Assembly (NCBI GenBank): GCA_944325605.1
Contig: CALVAX010000002.1
Coordinates: forward strand, 62,001 to 126,000
Direction of reading: 5' to 3'
Length of the DNA stretch: 64,000 nt
Source of the DNA: Candidatus Gastranaerophilales bacterium
GTDB taxonomy: Bacteria > Cyanobacteriota > Vampirovibrionia > Gastranaerophilales > Gastranaerophilaceae
Numbering within the stretch: position 1 is the first letter of the stretch; the number at the start of each line of letters is the position of its first letter. The translations under genes and the position numbers were made by a program. Below are positions 40,854-50,276 of this stretch, one piece after another. The notes beneath the pieces were generated by a model. The model searched no databases, was not told the DNA's origin, and was given only the letters and a program-made list of their open reading frames with translations.

Positions 40854-43406
40854 TTGAGTAACCAGCAGAGCATGTTTTCAGACGGAAAGATTATTCCGGT
40901 TAATATAAGAGAAGAGATGAAACGGTCGTATATAGATTACGCAATGAGTGTAATTGTCGGACGTGCGCTTCCTGATGTTCGTGACGGGCTGAAACCTGTT
41001 CACAGACGTATTTTGTATGCAATGAACGAACTCGGGATGACACCGGATAAACCGTTTAAGAAATGCGCCCGTATTGTTGGTGAAGTTCTCGGTAAATACC
41101 ACCCTCACGGCGACAGTGCGGTTTACGAAGCTTTAGTTCGTATGGCGCAGGACTTTTCAACAAGATACCTGACGGTCGACGGACACGGAAACTTCGGTTC
41201 TGTCGACGGCGACGGGGCGGCTGCTATGAGGTACACAGAAGCCCGTATGCACAAGATTACACAGTCCATGCTTGCAGATATTGACTGTGAAACAGTTGAA
41301 TTTGAACCGAACTTTGACGGCTCTTTGCAAGAACCTTCTGTTTTGCCGGTAAGACTCCCGATGCTCCTTTTGAACGGATGTTCAGGTATTGCTGTCGGTA
41401 TGGCAACAAATATTCCGCCGCACAATGTTTGCGAAATCGTGGACGGGACTATTGCTCTTATCAACAATCCCGATATTACAGTTGCTGAACTTATGGAATA
41501 TATTAAAGGGCCTGACTTCCCGACTGCGGCAACAATTATCGGATTGAACGATATTAAACAAGCTTACGAAACAGGCAGAGGCTCAATAAAAATGTCAGCC
41601 GTTGCAACTATTGAAGAAATTGCAGGAGGTGGCGGACGCCAGGCAAGAACTGCAATAGTCGTTACTGAAATTCCTTATCAAGTTAACAAGTCTATGCTTA
41701 TCGAAAAAATCGCAGAACTTGTTAAAGATCAAAGAATTACAGGCATCTCCGACATTCGTGATGAATCAGACCGCGAAGGTATGAGAATTGTTATCGAACT
41801 TAAACGTGATGCCAAGCCGGATGTCGTTAAAAACAACCTTTTCAAATACACACAACTTGCAACAACTTTCGGTGTAAATATGCTTGCTCTCTGCGGCAAA
41901 CAGCCGAGATTGCTGAACTTGAAACAGGTTTTGAATGAATTCGTCGAACACAGGGTTGAGATAGTTACAAGAAGAACTATCTTCTTCCTCAAAAAAGCAA
42001 AAGTCAGAGCGCATATTTTGGCAGGTTTGATTATTGCACTAGGTTCTATTGATGAAGTTATTGAATTAATCAAAAATTCAAAAACAACAGATGATGCAAG
42101 AGAAGGCTTGATGAGCAGATTCGGGCTTGACACGGATCAGGCGAATGCAATCCTTGAAATGCAGTTGAGAAGATTGACAGGATTGGAACAGGACAAAGTA
42201 AAAGCCGAATATGACGAATTAGTCAAGAAAATTGCGGAATACGAGGACATCCTTGCAAGCCGCCACAAAATCCTTGAAATTATCAAGACAGAACTTCTTG
42301 AAGACAAAGAAAAATATGGCGACGACAGAAAAACACAAATTCTGCCCGAACAGGGTGAAGTTACTATTGAAGATTTGACTCCGAACACTCCGATGGCTGT
42401 GTTTATAACTCATCAGGGATACTTAAAACGAATTTCTCTTGACACGTTTGAGCGCCAGAACCGTGCAACCCGCGGTAAATCAGGTATTAAAACAAAAGAG
42501 GATGACGATATCCAGCACTTCTTCACTGCAATGATGCATGATAAAGTTCTGTTCTTCTCATCAAAAGGAACGGTTTACAGCCTGAATGTTTACGACTTCC
42601 CCGAAGGCGGACGTCAGGCAAAAGGTCTTCCGATAGTAAACGTTCTTCCGATTGAACAGAATGAAACAATTACGGCAGTCGTTCCGGTCAGCAACTTCTC
42701 GCATGATTTGAATTTGATTATGCTGACCCGCAAAGGCTACATCAAACGGATTGAACTTGACAACTTCTCTAACATCCGCCGCAACGGAATTATTGCAATC
42801 GGTCTTGAAGAAGGTGACGAACTCTGCTGGGTTAAACTTGCAACAGCGCACGACGAAATTATTATCGGAACCTCCTGCGGTATGGCAATCAGGTTCCCGA
42901 TTGAAGATTTAAGACCGCTCGGCAGAAGCGCAAGAGGCGTAACTTCTATGAAACTCAGAACAGGCGACACAATCGTCGGCTGCGACATTGTTCCGAGAAA
43001 CTATGATGCTGACCTTCTTGTTGTGACATCTGACGGGTTTGGAAAACGCACCAAACTTTCCGAATTCAGAAGCCAGAACAGAGGCGGATTAGGATTGATT
43101 GCAACGAAATTCAAATCCCCTAAATCAAGACTGGTTGCGCTCACAATAGTTAAAGAATCAGACGATATTATGATGGTGACCGCAAATGGTGTCGTAACCC
43201 GTATCAATGCAGGTTCAATAAGCTGTCAGGGCAGACCGGCAACAGGCGTCAGGGCACAGAACCTGATGGATAACGATACTGTTGTTTCAGTCAACAAAAT
43301 TCTGAATCCGGAAGATGATGACACCGCAATTCCTGCTGATATGCAGAAATCCGCTCAGCCGGACGCGAATGTCGAACAAACAAAACTCATTGATGACGGA
43401 AATTAA
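40854..43406 (+). CDS. gyrA: DNA gyrase subunit A
   Basis: 850 aa. TTG start with GGAGG 8 nt upstream; a later ATG at 40872 is possible. Breakage-reunion domain: [34 protein letters not shown] (quinolone-determining region, Ser88 and Glu92), catalytic Tyr127 in [10 protein letters not shown]-terminal beta-pinwheel of six blades. The GyrA box, QRRGGKG in E. coli, reads QNRATRG near residue 530. This loop wraps DNA for negative supercoiling; with two Gly lost, a ParC-like role is not excluded. No gyrB is adjacent. Confidence 0.9.
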   Translation: MSNQQSMFSDGKIIPVNIREEMKRSYIDYAMSVIVGRALPDVRDGLKPVHRRILYAMNELGMTPDKPFKKCARIVGEVLGKYHPHGDSAVYEALVRMAQDFSTRYLTVDGHGNFGSVDGDGAAAMRYTEARMHKITQSMLADIDCETVEFEPNFDGSLQEPSVLPVRLPMLLLNGCSGIAVGMATNIPPHNVCEIVDGTIALINNPDITVAELMEYIKGPDFPTAATIIGLNDIKQAYETGRGSIKMSAVATIEEIAGGGGRQARTAIVVTEIPYQVNKSMLIEKIAELVKDQRITGISDIRDESDREGMRIVIELKRDAKPDVVKNNLFKYTQLATTFGVNMLALCGKQPRLLNLKQVLNEFVEHRVEIVTRRTIFFLKKAKVRAHILAGLIIALGSIDEVIELIKNSKTTDDAREGLMSRFGLDTDQANAILEMQLRRLTGLEQDKVKAEYDELVKKIAEYEDILASRHKILEIIKTELLEDKEKYGDDRKTQILPEQGEVTIEDLTPNTPMAVFITHQGYLKRISLDTFERQNRATRGKSGIKTKEDDDIQHFFTAMMHDKVLFFSSKGTVYSLNVYDFPEGGRQAKGLPIVNVLPIEQNETITAVVPVSNFSHDLNLIMLTRKGYIKRIELDNFSNIRRNGIIAIGLEEGDELCWVKLATAHDEIIIGTSCGMAIRFPIEDLRPLGRSARGVTSMKLRTGDTIVGCDIVPRNYDADLLVVTSDGFGKRTKLSEFRSQNRGGLGLIATKFKSPKSRLVALTIVKESDDIMMVTANGVVTRINAGSISCQGRPATGVRAQNLMDNDTVVSVNKILNPEDDDTAIPADMQKSAQPDANVEQTKLIDDGN

Positions 43407-43431
43407 TTAAAAAGAATTAGTTTTTAGATGA

Positions 43432-43466
43432 AAAAGGCGGCAGGATGTTTCATCCTGCCGCCTTTT
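43432..43466 (+). terminator. Rho-independent terminator after gyrA
   Basis: A 16-bp perfect stem (43432-43447 with 43451-43466), loop TTT, ending in T4. It serves gyrA and, in reverse, the gene on the other strand. Confidence 0.9.
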
Positions 43467-43475
43467 GGTAAAACA

Positions 43476-43904
43476 TTATGCACCTTTTGGAAACCATTCT
43501 TTTATTGTGTCTTTGCCAGAGCCGTAAACGTCGCTCATTTGCGTTTTTTCCGGATTAACTTTTCCGTTCAGCTTACGAACTGTTTCCATTCCGCTCCAGT
43601 CACTTTCAATAATTTCATCATAGCTTCCGTCGTTATTAAGGTCTCTGTATTCTCTTGTATTGCTGGATCTTGAATCTACGTGGTTAAATTTTATTGAAAC
43701 TGCTTCTGATTTGTCATACTGCCCGTCGCCGTTTCTGTCAACAAATACAGATGTCCTTAAAACCTGACCGGATTTATTGTAGGCTGTTTCTGTTTTCTTT
43801 CCGTTTTCTTCAACTGTTTCTACTTTAGCAACTTTGTAGTCGTCTGTAATTGAATTGAACCCCTGCGGTAGTTTTGCACCTAATGAATTAACTTGATTTC
43901 CCAT
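43476..43904 (-). CDS. Ca-binding EF-hand-like small protein
   Basis: 142 aa, no signal peptide. Two Asp-rich loops, DRNGDGQYDKSEA and DLNNDGSYDEII, fit EF-hand/dockerin-like calcium loops. The N-terminus MGNQVNSLGAKLPQGF is not a leader. The ATG has AAGGGGATTTTT before it. Resembles the 20555 protein in style. A surface or storage role is speculative. Confidence 0.75.
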   Translation of the reverse strand: MGNQVNSLGAKLPQGFNSITDDYKVAKVETVEENGKKTETAYNKSGQVLRTSVFVDRNGDGQYDKSEAVSIKFNHVDSRSSNTREYRDLNNDGSYDEIIESDWSGMETVRKLNGKVNPEKTQMSDVYGSGKDTIKEWFPKGA

Positions 43905-44044
43905 AAAAATCCCCTTTTCTTAATACCCTGATTATTGTATATTTATATAAAAAATATGTACTTAAAATTATTGCTAATTTTTGCACGGAACTTTACATTT
44001 TGTAATAAATAGCAAAAAATATTTTGACGGTTTTTATATCAAAT

Positions 44045-45526
44045 ATGAAAATCTCCCCAGATTATTACTACCGGAATATAAACCAAAACGGCAGAATTTC
44101 ATTCAAGCCTGTGCAGAATTACGCAAGATATGAAAATTCTGCTTTTAATCCTGTTATTAAAAATACAAATCCGCCTGCTTTCACCGGTAATCCTGTGAAA
44201 CCTTTAACGGATTATATCCGTTGTTTGGACAGAATGTTGTATGCTAAAGGGCTAAACAAGCTTCTTGCACATGAGTCAAACGGAAATGAACTTCTTTTCA
44301 GAAATCTCAGTATGGAAGCGTTAGAGGGAATTCAGTACGGGATTGAGGTTTTTAAGGGACTTTCGATGAAGGATATTCAATATATGAGCGAAAACCTTCA
44401 TGTTATAGCTGTCAAACGCGGATGCAAAAATATGTGCGGGTATTGTTATGCTGATGCAAAACCCTCTAAAAGAGAGATGTCATGGGAAGATTTTAAACTG
44501 ATAACAGACGGCTTCAAAACTCTTCGCAAAAGGCTGGGAAACCTTCCACTTTTCGGAGAAAACATGACTAAAGATGAAGATACACTTATTTACAGATCAA
44601 CAGAACTTTTTTACGACGCAGACTGCATGGACATTGCAGTCAAAGATAAAAAAGGCAGGCTTCATGATTTTATCGACCTTACGAATGAATTGCACGGGTC
44701 ACTCGGACGAAAGACTGTTTTTGACACCTCCGGCTGGCATCCTGACAACAAAAAGCTTCAGGAAAGAGCAGAAAAATATGCACAATATTTTGCAAAACCT
44801 GAAAATATGGATAAATTAAACGCTTTTAATCTGTCTTTCAACTGTTTCAACGCTTCGTACATTGCAGGAGTAAAGGCGCTTAAATCCGGCGACAGTGAAA
44901 AATATTTCAGGCTGAGAGACAAATTTACGGACAGAATTGCTAATGCTTTATTTACGTTCACCCCGCTTGCGAAGAATGAAAAATTTAACGTAATGACAAG
45001 AAGTTTCGGCTTTGATGCGCAGAATGCCAAATATTTTGATATCCCTGCAATGATCTGGTTGAGAGAAAATGTTCTGGAAAACCTTGAAAGTCTTTACAGG
45101 GCGGACTTAAACGGAGCGCAAAAATACATAAAAAATGAAAAAGATATTAAAACTTTTATGGATTTAATGTCAGATAAAATGAACGGTTTTGACTGCTCTC
45201 TAAATTCCTCCGGCAGAATGAAGCAGTTTATGAAAGAATTCAACATAAAAGCCCCGATGCAGGAGCATGACAACACGACTCCTATACTTGCAGAGGATCT
45301 CCAAACTTACGGACGCTATCACCGTTATCTCGGGATGAAGCTTATTGATACTGACGGGCGGGTATATCATATGGATTATGCAAGATTTTTCCCGACGGAA
45401 ATTCAATTAAATCTTAAAGACAAGTCGCCCGCTCCGGAGCTTGCAAATTTAAGAAAAGATTATCCTGTTTCTAAGGAATTAATTAACTGGAAAGAAACGC
45501 TTAGAACTGTTGACGAATTTTTGTAA
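44045..45526 (+). CDS. Radical SAM-like protein, lineage-specific N-terminus
   Basis: 493 aa from the ATG at 44045; no SD is seen. N-terminus MKISPDYYYRNINQNGRISFKP and later PPAFTGNPVK carry the short motif found in several neighbours. A CX3CX2C cluster motif (C127, C131, C134; RGCKNMCGYCYADA) marks a radical SAM fold. A second Cys region is not clear. Downstream text (DTSGWHPDNKKLQERAEKYA) suggests the usual barrel. Substrate unknown; no precursor peptide is nearby. Confidence 0.8.
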   Translation: MKISPDYYYRNINQNGRISFKPVQNYARYENSAFNPVIKNTNPPAFTGNPVKPLTDYIRCLDRMLYAKGLNKLLAHESNGNELLFRNLSMEALEGIQYGIEVFKGLSMKDIQYMSENLHVIAVKRGCKNMCGYCYADAKPSKREMSWEDFKLITDGFKTLRKRLGNLPLFGENMTKDEDTLIYRSTELFYDADCMDIAVKDKKGRLHDFIDLTNELHGSLGRKTVFDTSGWHPDNKKLQERAEKYAQYFAKPENMDKLNAFNLSFNCFNASYIAGVKALKSGDSEKYFRLRDKFTDRIANALFTFTPLAKNEKFNVMTRSFGFDAQNAKYFDIPAMIWLRENVLENLESLYRADLNGAQKYIKNEKDIKTFMDLMSDKMNGFDCSLNSSGRMKQFMKEFNIKAPMQEHDNTTPILAEDLQTYGRYHRYLGMKLIDTDGRVYHMDYARFFPTEIQLNLKDKSPAPELANLRKDYPVSKELINWKETLRTVDEFL

Positions 45527-45528
45527 GG

Positions 45529-45936
45529 TTATTTAACCCAGAATTCGTTCATAGTCAAAACTTTCTGCGGATTGTCACGCGAGAAAATCTGCATTACATA
45601 AGCTCCGGACTGGTTTATTACAATATAATCATCATAATAATAAATCTGTTCGTCTTTTAATCTGATATCTTTGCCGTAATAAACTTTGTATCCGAGGCGT
45701 TCATAGTCGTTGTCTTTTTTGATAATCTGCATATACATATATCTTGAATGTATTTTTTTAGGCATAACAACAAGATAATAAATTCTTGTACCTCTTTCAA
45801 AAACCTGTTCATGACCCATTACCGTGTCAACGGTAATAGGATATCTGTTGAATAAAATTCCGGGTTTTTCCGAATCACAGGCTGTTGTAAAAAACATTAT
45901 ACAAAATATAAAAAGTAATAATGATAGCTTTTTCAT
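45529..45936 (-). CDS. Small lipoprotein
   Basis: 135 aa. Signal peptide with lipobox FFTTAC (Cys20), so it is lipid-anchored to the periplasmic side or outer membrane. Mature domain is beta-rich (YYLVVMPKK, YYYDDYIVINQSGAYVM). It sits 27 bp after the TPR gene on the same strand and converges with the radical-SAM gene (2 bp gap). Role unknown, maybe an accessory of the TPR protein. Confidence 0.78.
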   Translation of the reverse strand: MKKLSLLLFIFCIMFFTTACDSEKPGILFNRYPITVDTVMGHEQVFERGTRIYYLVVMPKKIHSRYMYMQIIKKDNDYERLGYKVYYGKDIRLKDEQIYYYDDYIVINQSGAYVMQIFSRDNPQKVLTMNEFWVK

Positions 45937-45963
45937 AAAAATTCCCGGTATATTCTGCCTGAT

Positions 45964-48087
45964 TTACTTTTGGAGATTGTTAATCCTGTCTTCGACAACT
46001 TTAACCATATTTGCATCCTTGTTATATTTCAGGAACAAATTGTAGTTTTTAACAGCTTCATCTTTGTTTTCTTCACCCTCAAAAGCAATGGCAAGGGCAT
46101 AATAAGCATAAGCATACTCAGGATCAAAAGAAATAACTTTTTCAAAACAGTCTTTGCTTTTTGAAATGTCGTTATCATTTGCGTAAACCAAACCGAGGTT
46201 AAACCATCCGTCAGTGTAATCAGGATTTACGACTATTGCTTTTTTGTAATAATCAAGTGCTTTGTCGTTGTCATCTTTGAGTTTATAAATATTTCCGAGT
46301 TTCAAAAGCGTAACTTCATCATTAGGATTTATTTTCAATGCATCTTTGTAGTTATCAATTGCTGCGTCATAATCATCTTTTTTATAATTTGCATCACCTT
46401 TTGCGATTAAGTCTTTACTGCGGTCTATATTTGCAATTGTAACAACATTTTCTTCGGAATTTTCTACGCTGATAGAAGGCAGTTTGCCATCAGAGGCCGG
46501 ATTACCTGTTGTTGTAGCGGGAGTTGTAATCGTTTGAGTTTCCGCAGATTGAACAGGAGTGAGGGCACCTGTTTCAGCCGTTGCGGCAGAAGCGGCAGAA
46601 GCGGCGGAAGCCGCATTCATATCCGCAATAAAAGCGGCATACTCATCACTGTATAATGTTTGTCCGGGTGATAACTCTATGGCTTTTTCATATAATGCGC
46701 CGACTTTATCGTTGGCGCCGCTTACACGATAGCATTTTGCAAGCCCGTAGTATGCAAGACCGTCTTTAGTTCCTCTTGAGATTGCCTCTTCAAATTCTTC
46801 CGAAGCTTTTGTATAGTTCTTTAAATCCAGATCAACTTTGCCCTGAGCAACATAGGCGTCAGTTAAATTTGATTCAATAATAGGATTTTCTTTTGTTGAA
46901 AGAATTTCTTTGTAAAGAGTGATAGCATCTTCATATCTGTCGAGTGCGTGAAGCGCAATAGCCTTGTTTACTTTGATATCGTAATTTTCAGGTTCGGCCT
47001 CCAAAACTTCATCGTAATATTTCAGAGCCGCGGTATAATCCTTTTTCATATGATAACAATTGGCAAGTTCTTTTTTTATACTGGTGTCTTTGCCATCAAT
47101 AGAAAGAGCTTTTTCGTAGCTGGCTATTGTATTGTCGTAATCGTTAAGTCTTTTATAGACAATGCCCATATTTTTGTAAGCTCTTGAATCCTCGGGATAA
47201 TGCTCGGCATATATCTTGTACTGTACAATAGCCTCGCCGTTTTTGTCCATATCGGCAAGCAGGTTGGCATAATCAAACCGGATTGAATGTAAATTCGGAG
47301 CCTGTTTGAATACAATTTCGTATTGTCTTAAGGCATCTTCATTTTTGCCGAGTTCCTGATAAGAAAGCGCCAGACTCATATGAGAAGTAATACTGTCCGG
47401 CTCCTGCTCAATAGCTTTTTCCAAAAATTCCACGGCTTTTCCGTAATTTTCTGTCTGAAACAGTGCTAAGCCGTAATTTGAGTAAAATTTAAATTTTGAA
47501 GGATCAGCCTCGTATAATTTGGAGTATTCTTCAACAGCTTTGTCGGGTTTGTTGGCTGCAAGGTAAGCATTTGCAAGACTTTCTCGTGCTTCTTTGTGGT
47601 TTGAATATGTTTCCAAAAATTTTGTATAATTTTCAATTGCAGCATTGTAATCATTCATCTGATATTCAACATTTGCAATATTCAGATAATTATATTTGTA
47701 CTGCGGAAAAAGTTTAAGAGCCTGATTGTATGCTTCCAGAGCCTGAATATATTTTGACTGGTTTTCGTAAATATTACCGATACTAATGTAGACAAAAGCA
47801 TCATCAGGGCGAAGTTTCACAACTGTATTATAAGCATCAATTGCTTCATCATATCTGTCGGTTTCAGCCAGAAGCCCTGCAAGTTTCGTATAAAGCAAGG
47901 CATCTTCACCGGCTATTTTAATAGCTTCCTGAATTTTTGTAATTGCTTCTGAAAAATTATGCTGATACTCTAAAGTGCATGCCTGCTGGTATAATGCGTT
48001 GGCTTCCGGAGGCATGTAAGCTTCTGCAGCAACAGAACTGAACATCAATGCTGCGATTGCTGACATAGTTAATAATTGCTTTTTAAT
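45964..48087 (-). CDS. Secreted TPR protein
   Basis: About 700 aa. The first ATG (48064-48066) lacks an SD. In frame, AGGAG lies 7 nt before an ATT codon at 48085-48087; starting there gives a proper signal peptide n-region (IKKQLLTMSAIAALMFSSVAAEA). So ATT initiation, or a less canonical start, is likely. More than a dozen tetratricopeptide repeats (DDAFVYISIGNIYENQSKYI; DYTDGWFNLGLVYAN) are split by an Ala/Thr/Pro linker near residue 515. TPR proteins act as protein-binding scaffolds; periplasmic. Confidence 0.82.
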   Translation of the reverse strand: MKKQLLTMSAIAALMFSSVAAEAYMPPEANALYQQACTLEYQHNFSEAITKIQEAIKIAGEDALLYTKLAGLLAETDRYDEAIDAYNTVVKLRPDDAFVYISIGNIYENQSKYIQALEAYNQALKLFPQYKYNYLNIANVEYQMNDYNAAIENYTKFLETYSNHKEARESLANAYLAANKPDKAVEEYSKLYEADPSKFKFYSNYGLALFQTENYGKAVEFLEKAIEQEPDSITSHMSLALSYQELGKNEDALRQYEIVFKQAPNLHSIRFDYANLLADMDKNGEAIVQYKIYAEHYPEDSRAYKNMGIVYKRLNDYDNTIASYEKALSIDGKDTSIKKELANCYHMKKDYTAALKYYDEVLEAEPENYDIKVNKAIALHALDRYEDAITLYKEILSTKENPIIESNLTDAYVAQGKVDLDLKNYTKASEEFEEAISRGTKDGLAYYGLAKCYRVSGANDKVGALYEKAIELSPGQTLYSDEYAAFIADMNAASAASAASAATAETGALTPVQSAETQTITTPATTTGNPASDGKLPSISVENSEENVVTIANIDRSKDLIAKGDANYKKDDYDAAIDNYKDALKINPNDEVTLLKLGNIYKLKDDNDKALDYYKKAIVVNPDYTDGWFNLGLVYANDNDISKSKDCFEKVISFDPEYAYAYYALAIAFEGEENKDEAVKNYNLFLKYNKDANMVKVVEDRINNLQK

Positions 48088-48171
48088 TTTTGTGCTCCTA
48101 ACTTTTATAATAACCGTAACCCTTTTCTTTAATATAATGCTTGTATTCTTAACTATATATTAACATAAAAT

Positions 48172-49089
48172 TTAAACTTGTGCAAAGCTGTTTGAATATA
48201 TTTTTTTATTCAGTAAGACCTCGCAGGTTTTAATAATTTTCACCTGTTCCGCATCTTCTTTATCATATTTAATTTCTTCCAGTTCTCCAAAATTTTTGGT
48301 CATATCCGCAAGTTTAATGTATAACTTATCAATTTGGCTGGCCGGAGTGTCTGATTGAAGCATTTTTAAAATTCTGACTAACTCTGCGTCCGCTCCGTCC
48401 ATTATAATTGCATCAATTCCAGCTCCGAATGCCAGAACGGCATATACTCTGTTTAGCAGCGGCCGTAAATGTGAAGGCGCACCGTTTGAAACATTAGACA
48501 AACCAATTATTGTTTTAACGGAATTTTCAAAAGCCTCTTTGATTGTTTTTAATGTATCAAGAGCTTCTTTTGCCTGCGGCTGGCATGATGGTACAGGCAA
48601 AACAAGCGGATCGAAAAAGGTTTTATCAACCAGATTTTGTTTAGAAATCCTTTCATAAATTTCAGAGGCTGTTTCCATTCTTCCGTCGCTTGTTGAGGGA
48701 ATTCCTGAAGATCTGTACATTGTAAGCGCAACAAAGCTGCATCCATATTCAAGCGCAAGTTCTGTCATCGCACTTATTTGTGGAGTATCTGCAGAAGTGC
48801 TGTTTAAAATTACATCTTTTGAATTTTTAATATAATTAAATGCACTTTTCATTTCCTCAAAATTTGTGGTATCCAGTGAAATTTTTAAATCTGAATTTTC
48901 TTCAACCAGAGGACATAACCAGGAATAAATCCCGCAAAATTCCCCGCCGGCCGGCCCGATATTCAAATCAACATAATCCATTGTTTTCTGATACAAAAGT
49001 TGTTCTTTTACAAAAGTTTCATCTTTGAGCAAAAGCGCATTTCGTATCGTTTTAGAAATTATATGAATGTTTTCGCCTATAAAAATCAT
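48172..49089 (-). CDS. AcsE-like methyltetrahydrofolate methyltransferase (pterin-binding)
   Basis: 305 aa TIM-barrel of the dihydropteroate synthase/methyltransferase superfamily. Seen: GENIH at the start, DYVDLNIGPAG, KISLDTT, IIGLSNVSNGAPSHLRPLLNRV (GLSNVSxGxP motif) and GIDAIIMDGAD. This pattern fits AcsE (MeTr), which passes a methyl group from methyl-THF to a corrinoid Fe-S protein in the Wood-Ljungdahl pathway. No CODH/ACS genes are in the window. It could also be a MetH-like methyltransferase domain. Start ATG with weak SD. Confidence 0.75.
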   Translation of the reverse strand: MIFIGENIHIISKTIRNALLLKDETFVKEQLLYQKTMDYVDLNIGPAGGEFCGIYSWLCPLVEENSDLKISLDTTNFEEMKSAFNYIKNSKDVILNSTSADTPQISAMTELALEYGCSFVALTMYRSSGIPSTSDGRMETASEIYERISKQNLVDKTFFDPLVLPVPSCQPQAKEALDTLKTIKEAFENSVKTIIGLSNVSNGAPSHLRPLLNRVYAVLAFGAGIDAIIMDGADAELVRILKMLQSDTPASQIDKLYIKLADMTKNFGELEEIKYDKEDAEQVKIIKTCEVLLNKKIYSNSFAQV

Positions 49090-49203
49090 GCTTTGATTGT
49101 AACATAAAGTTTTAGTTTGAATTAATAAATAGACCGGTTATTTAAAACCGGTCTAAAAGTTCTGTTTAATTTTCTGAAAGTTTTCTGCTTTTGAGTATAT
49201 GGA

Positions 49204-49587
49204 CTACCAGACAACTTTTTCGATTAATTCTATCTCATAGCCGTCCGGATCTTTTATGAATGCAATTTTAGTTCCCTTTCCGTTCAAATCAAAGGGTTCG
49301 TACAGGTATTCATAACCTAGACGATGAAGTTTTTCCGTGAACTCATCAAGCGATTTTACCGAAAAAGCAAAATGTCCGAATCCTGTTCCCAATTGATAGC
49401 CGTCTTGCGGAGTGTCGTCGTTGTGTGTAAGTTCAATCTGGCAAACTCCGTCCTCATCTGTCAAAAAGTAAAGCCAGCAATCATCAAGTCTTTTCTTCTT
49501 GTCCAGACTCATATTCAAAAGTTCGGTGTAAAATTTGACTGATTTATCAGCATCTTTTACTCTTATCATCGTGTGTAAAAATCTCAT
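49204..49587 (-). CDS. gloA: Lactoylglutathione lyase (glyoxalase I)
   Basis: 127 aa from the ATG at 49585-49587 (AAGGAG, 6 nt spacing). VOC-fold metal enzyme that detoxifies methylglyoxal. Seen: RFLHTMIRVKDADKSVKFY (metal His), CQIELTHN, GTGFGHFAFSV (His) and DPDGYEIELIEK (metal Glu). Full short form. Confidence 0.92.
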   Translation of the reverse strand: MRFLHTMIRVKDADKSVKFYTELLNMSLDKKKRLDDCWLYFLTDEDGVCQIELTHNDDTPQDGYQLGTGFGHFAFSVKSLDEFTEKLHRLGYEYLYEPFDLNGKGTKIAFIKDPDGYEIELIEKVVW

Positions 49588-49645
49588 AATTTTCTCCTTA
49601 TTTTTGCACACCTATTTTAGCATAAATTGCCTAAGATTGATAAAG

Positions 49646-50107
49646 TTAATTTATATCTTTTGCTATGACGTCAGTAATATCTTCCCCGCCATAGAATACC
49701 ATACTTTTAGGCAGAACAAGATTGTAATTAAGACTTTTAGCTTTTTCTACGACTGCGGAACGGATTTCGGAGTCAATTTTGGTTAGTTTGTCGTTATAGT
49801 CTTTGTCAAGAGCAACTTTCTGGTCATTAATCTGGTTTCTGTATTTTTCTTCCAAAGCCGTAATTTTAGCCGGATCTTTTTCTTTAGAAATTTCGCTTTG
49901 TGCCTGCTGGATAGTTTTTTGCATTTCGCCGAGTTTCTTTTCCTGATCTGCCTTAAGTTGTTTTACCTGAGAAGAATTTGCAACGATTTTTTGAACGTCA
50001 ACGACTGCAATCTTTGGTGCTGTATCAGAGATTGCAATGTTGTTAATCGAGTATCCGAGCGCAAATGCCATAAGACAAACAAATAAAAAACTGATTTTTT
50101 TGGTCAT
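49646..50107 (-). CDS. OmpH/Skp family periplasmic chaperone
   Basis: 153 aa. Signal-anchor N-terminus (KISFLFVCLMAFALGYSI), then KIAVVDVQKIVANSSQVKQL and a long coiled coil (about 55-120), then LNYNLVLPKSMVFYGGEDIT. Matches Skp, which holds outer-membrane proteins during transit. With the porin-like barrel at 58.4 kb it supports a diderm cell. Start follows AAAGGATTTACC. Confidence 0.9.
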   Translation of the reverse strand: MTKKISFLFVCLMAFALGYSINNIAISDTAPKIAVVDVQKIVANSSQVKQLKADQEKKLGEMQKTIQQAQSEISKEKDPAKITALEEKYRNQINDQKVALDKDYNDKLTKIDSEIRSAVVEKAKSLNYNLVLPKSMVFYGGEDITDVIAKDIN

Positions 50108-50276
50108 GGTAAATCCTTTCTTTTTTAGTGCGATTTAACAATAACGCTTCAAACAAAAGATTTGAATAGCCTGCTCGGGCAGTAAAGTTTATCAAAATCT
50201 ACCCGATTGAATTAAAATTATGTTTTGCATAAAATATCAATGCAGGATTTTTTATTTTTAAATAAGGAGAAAAAAT

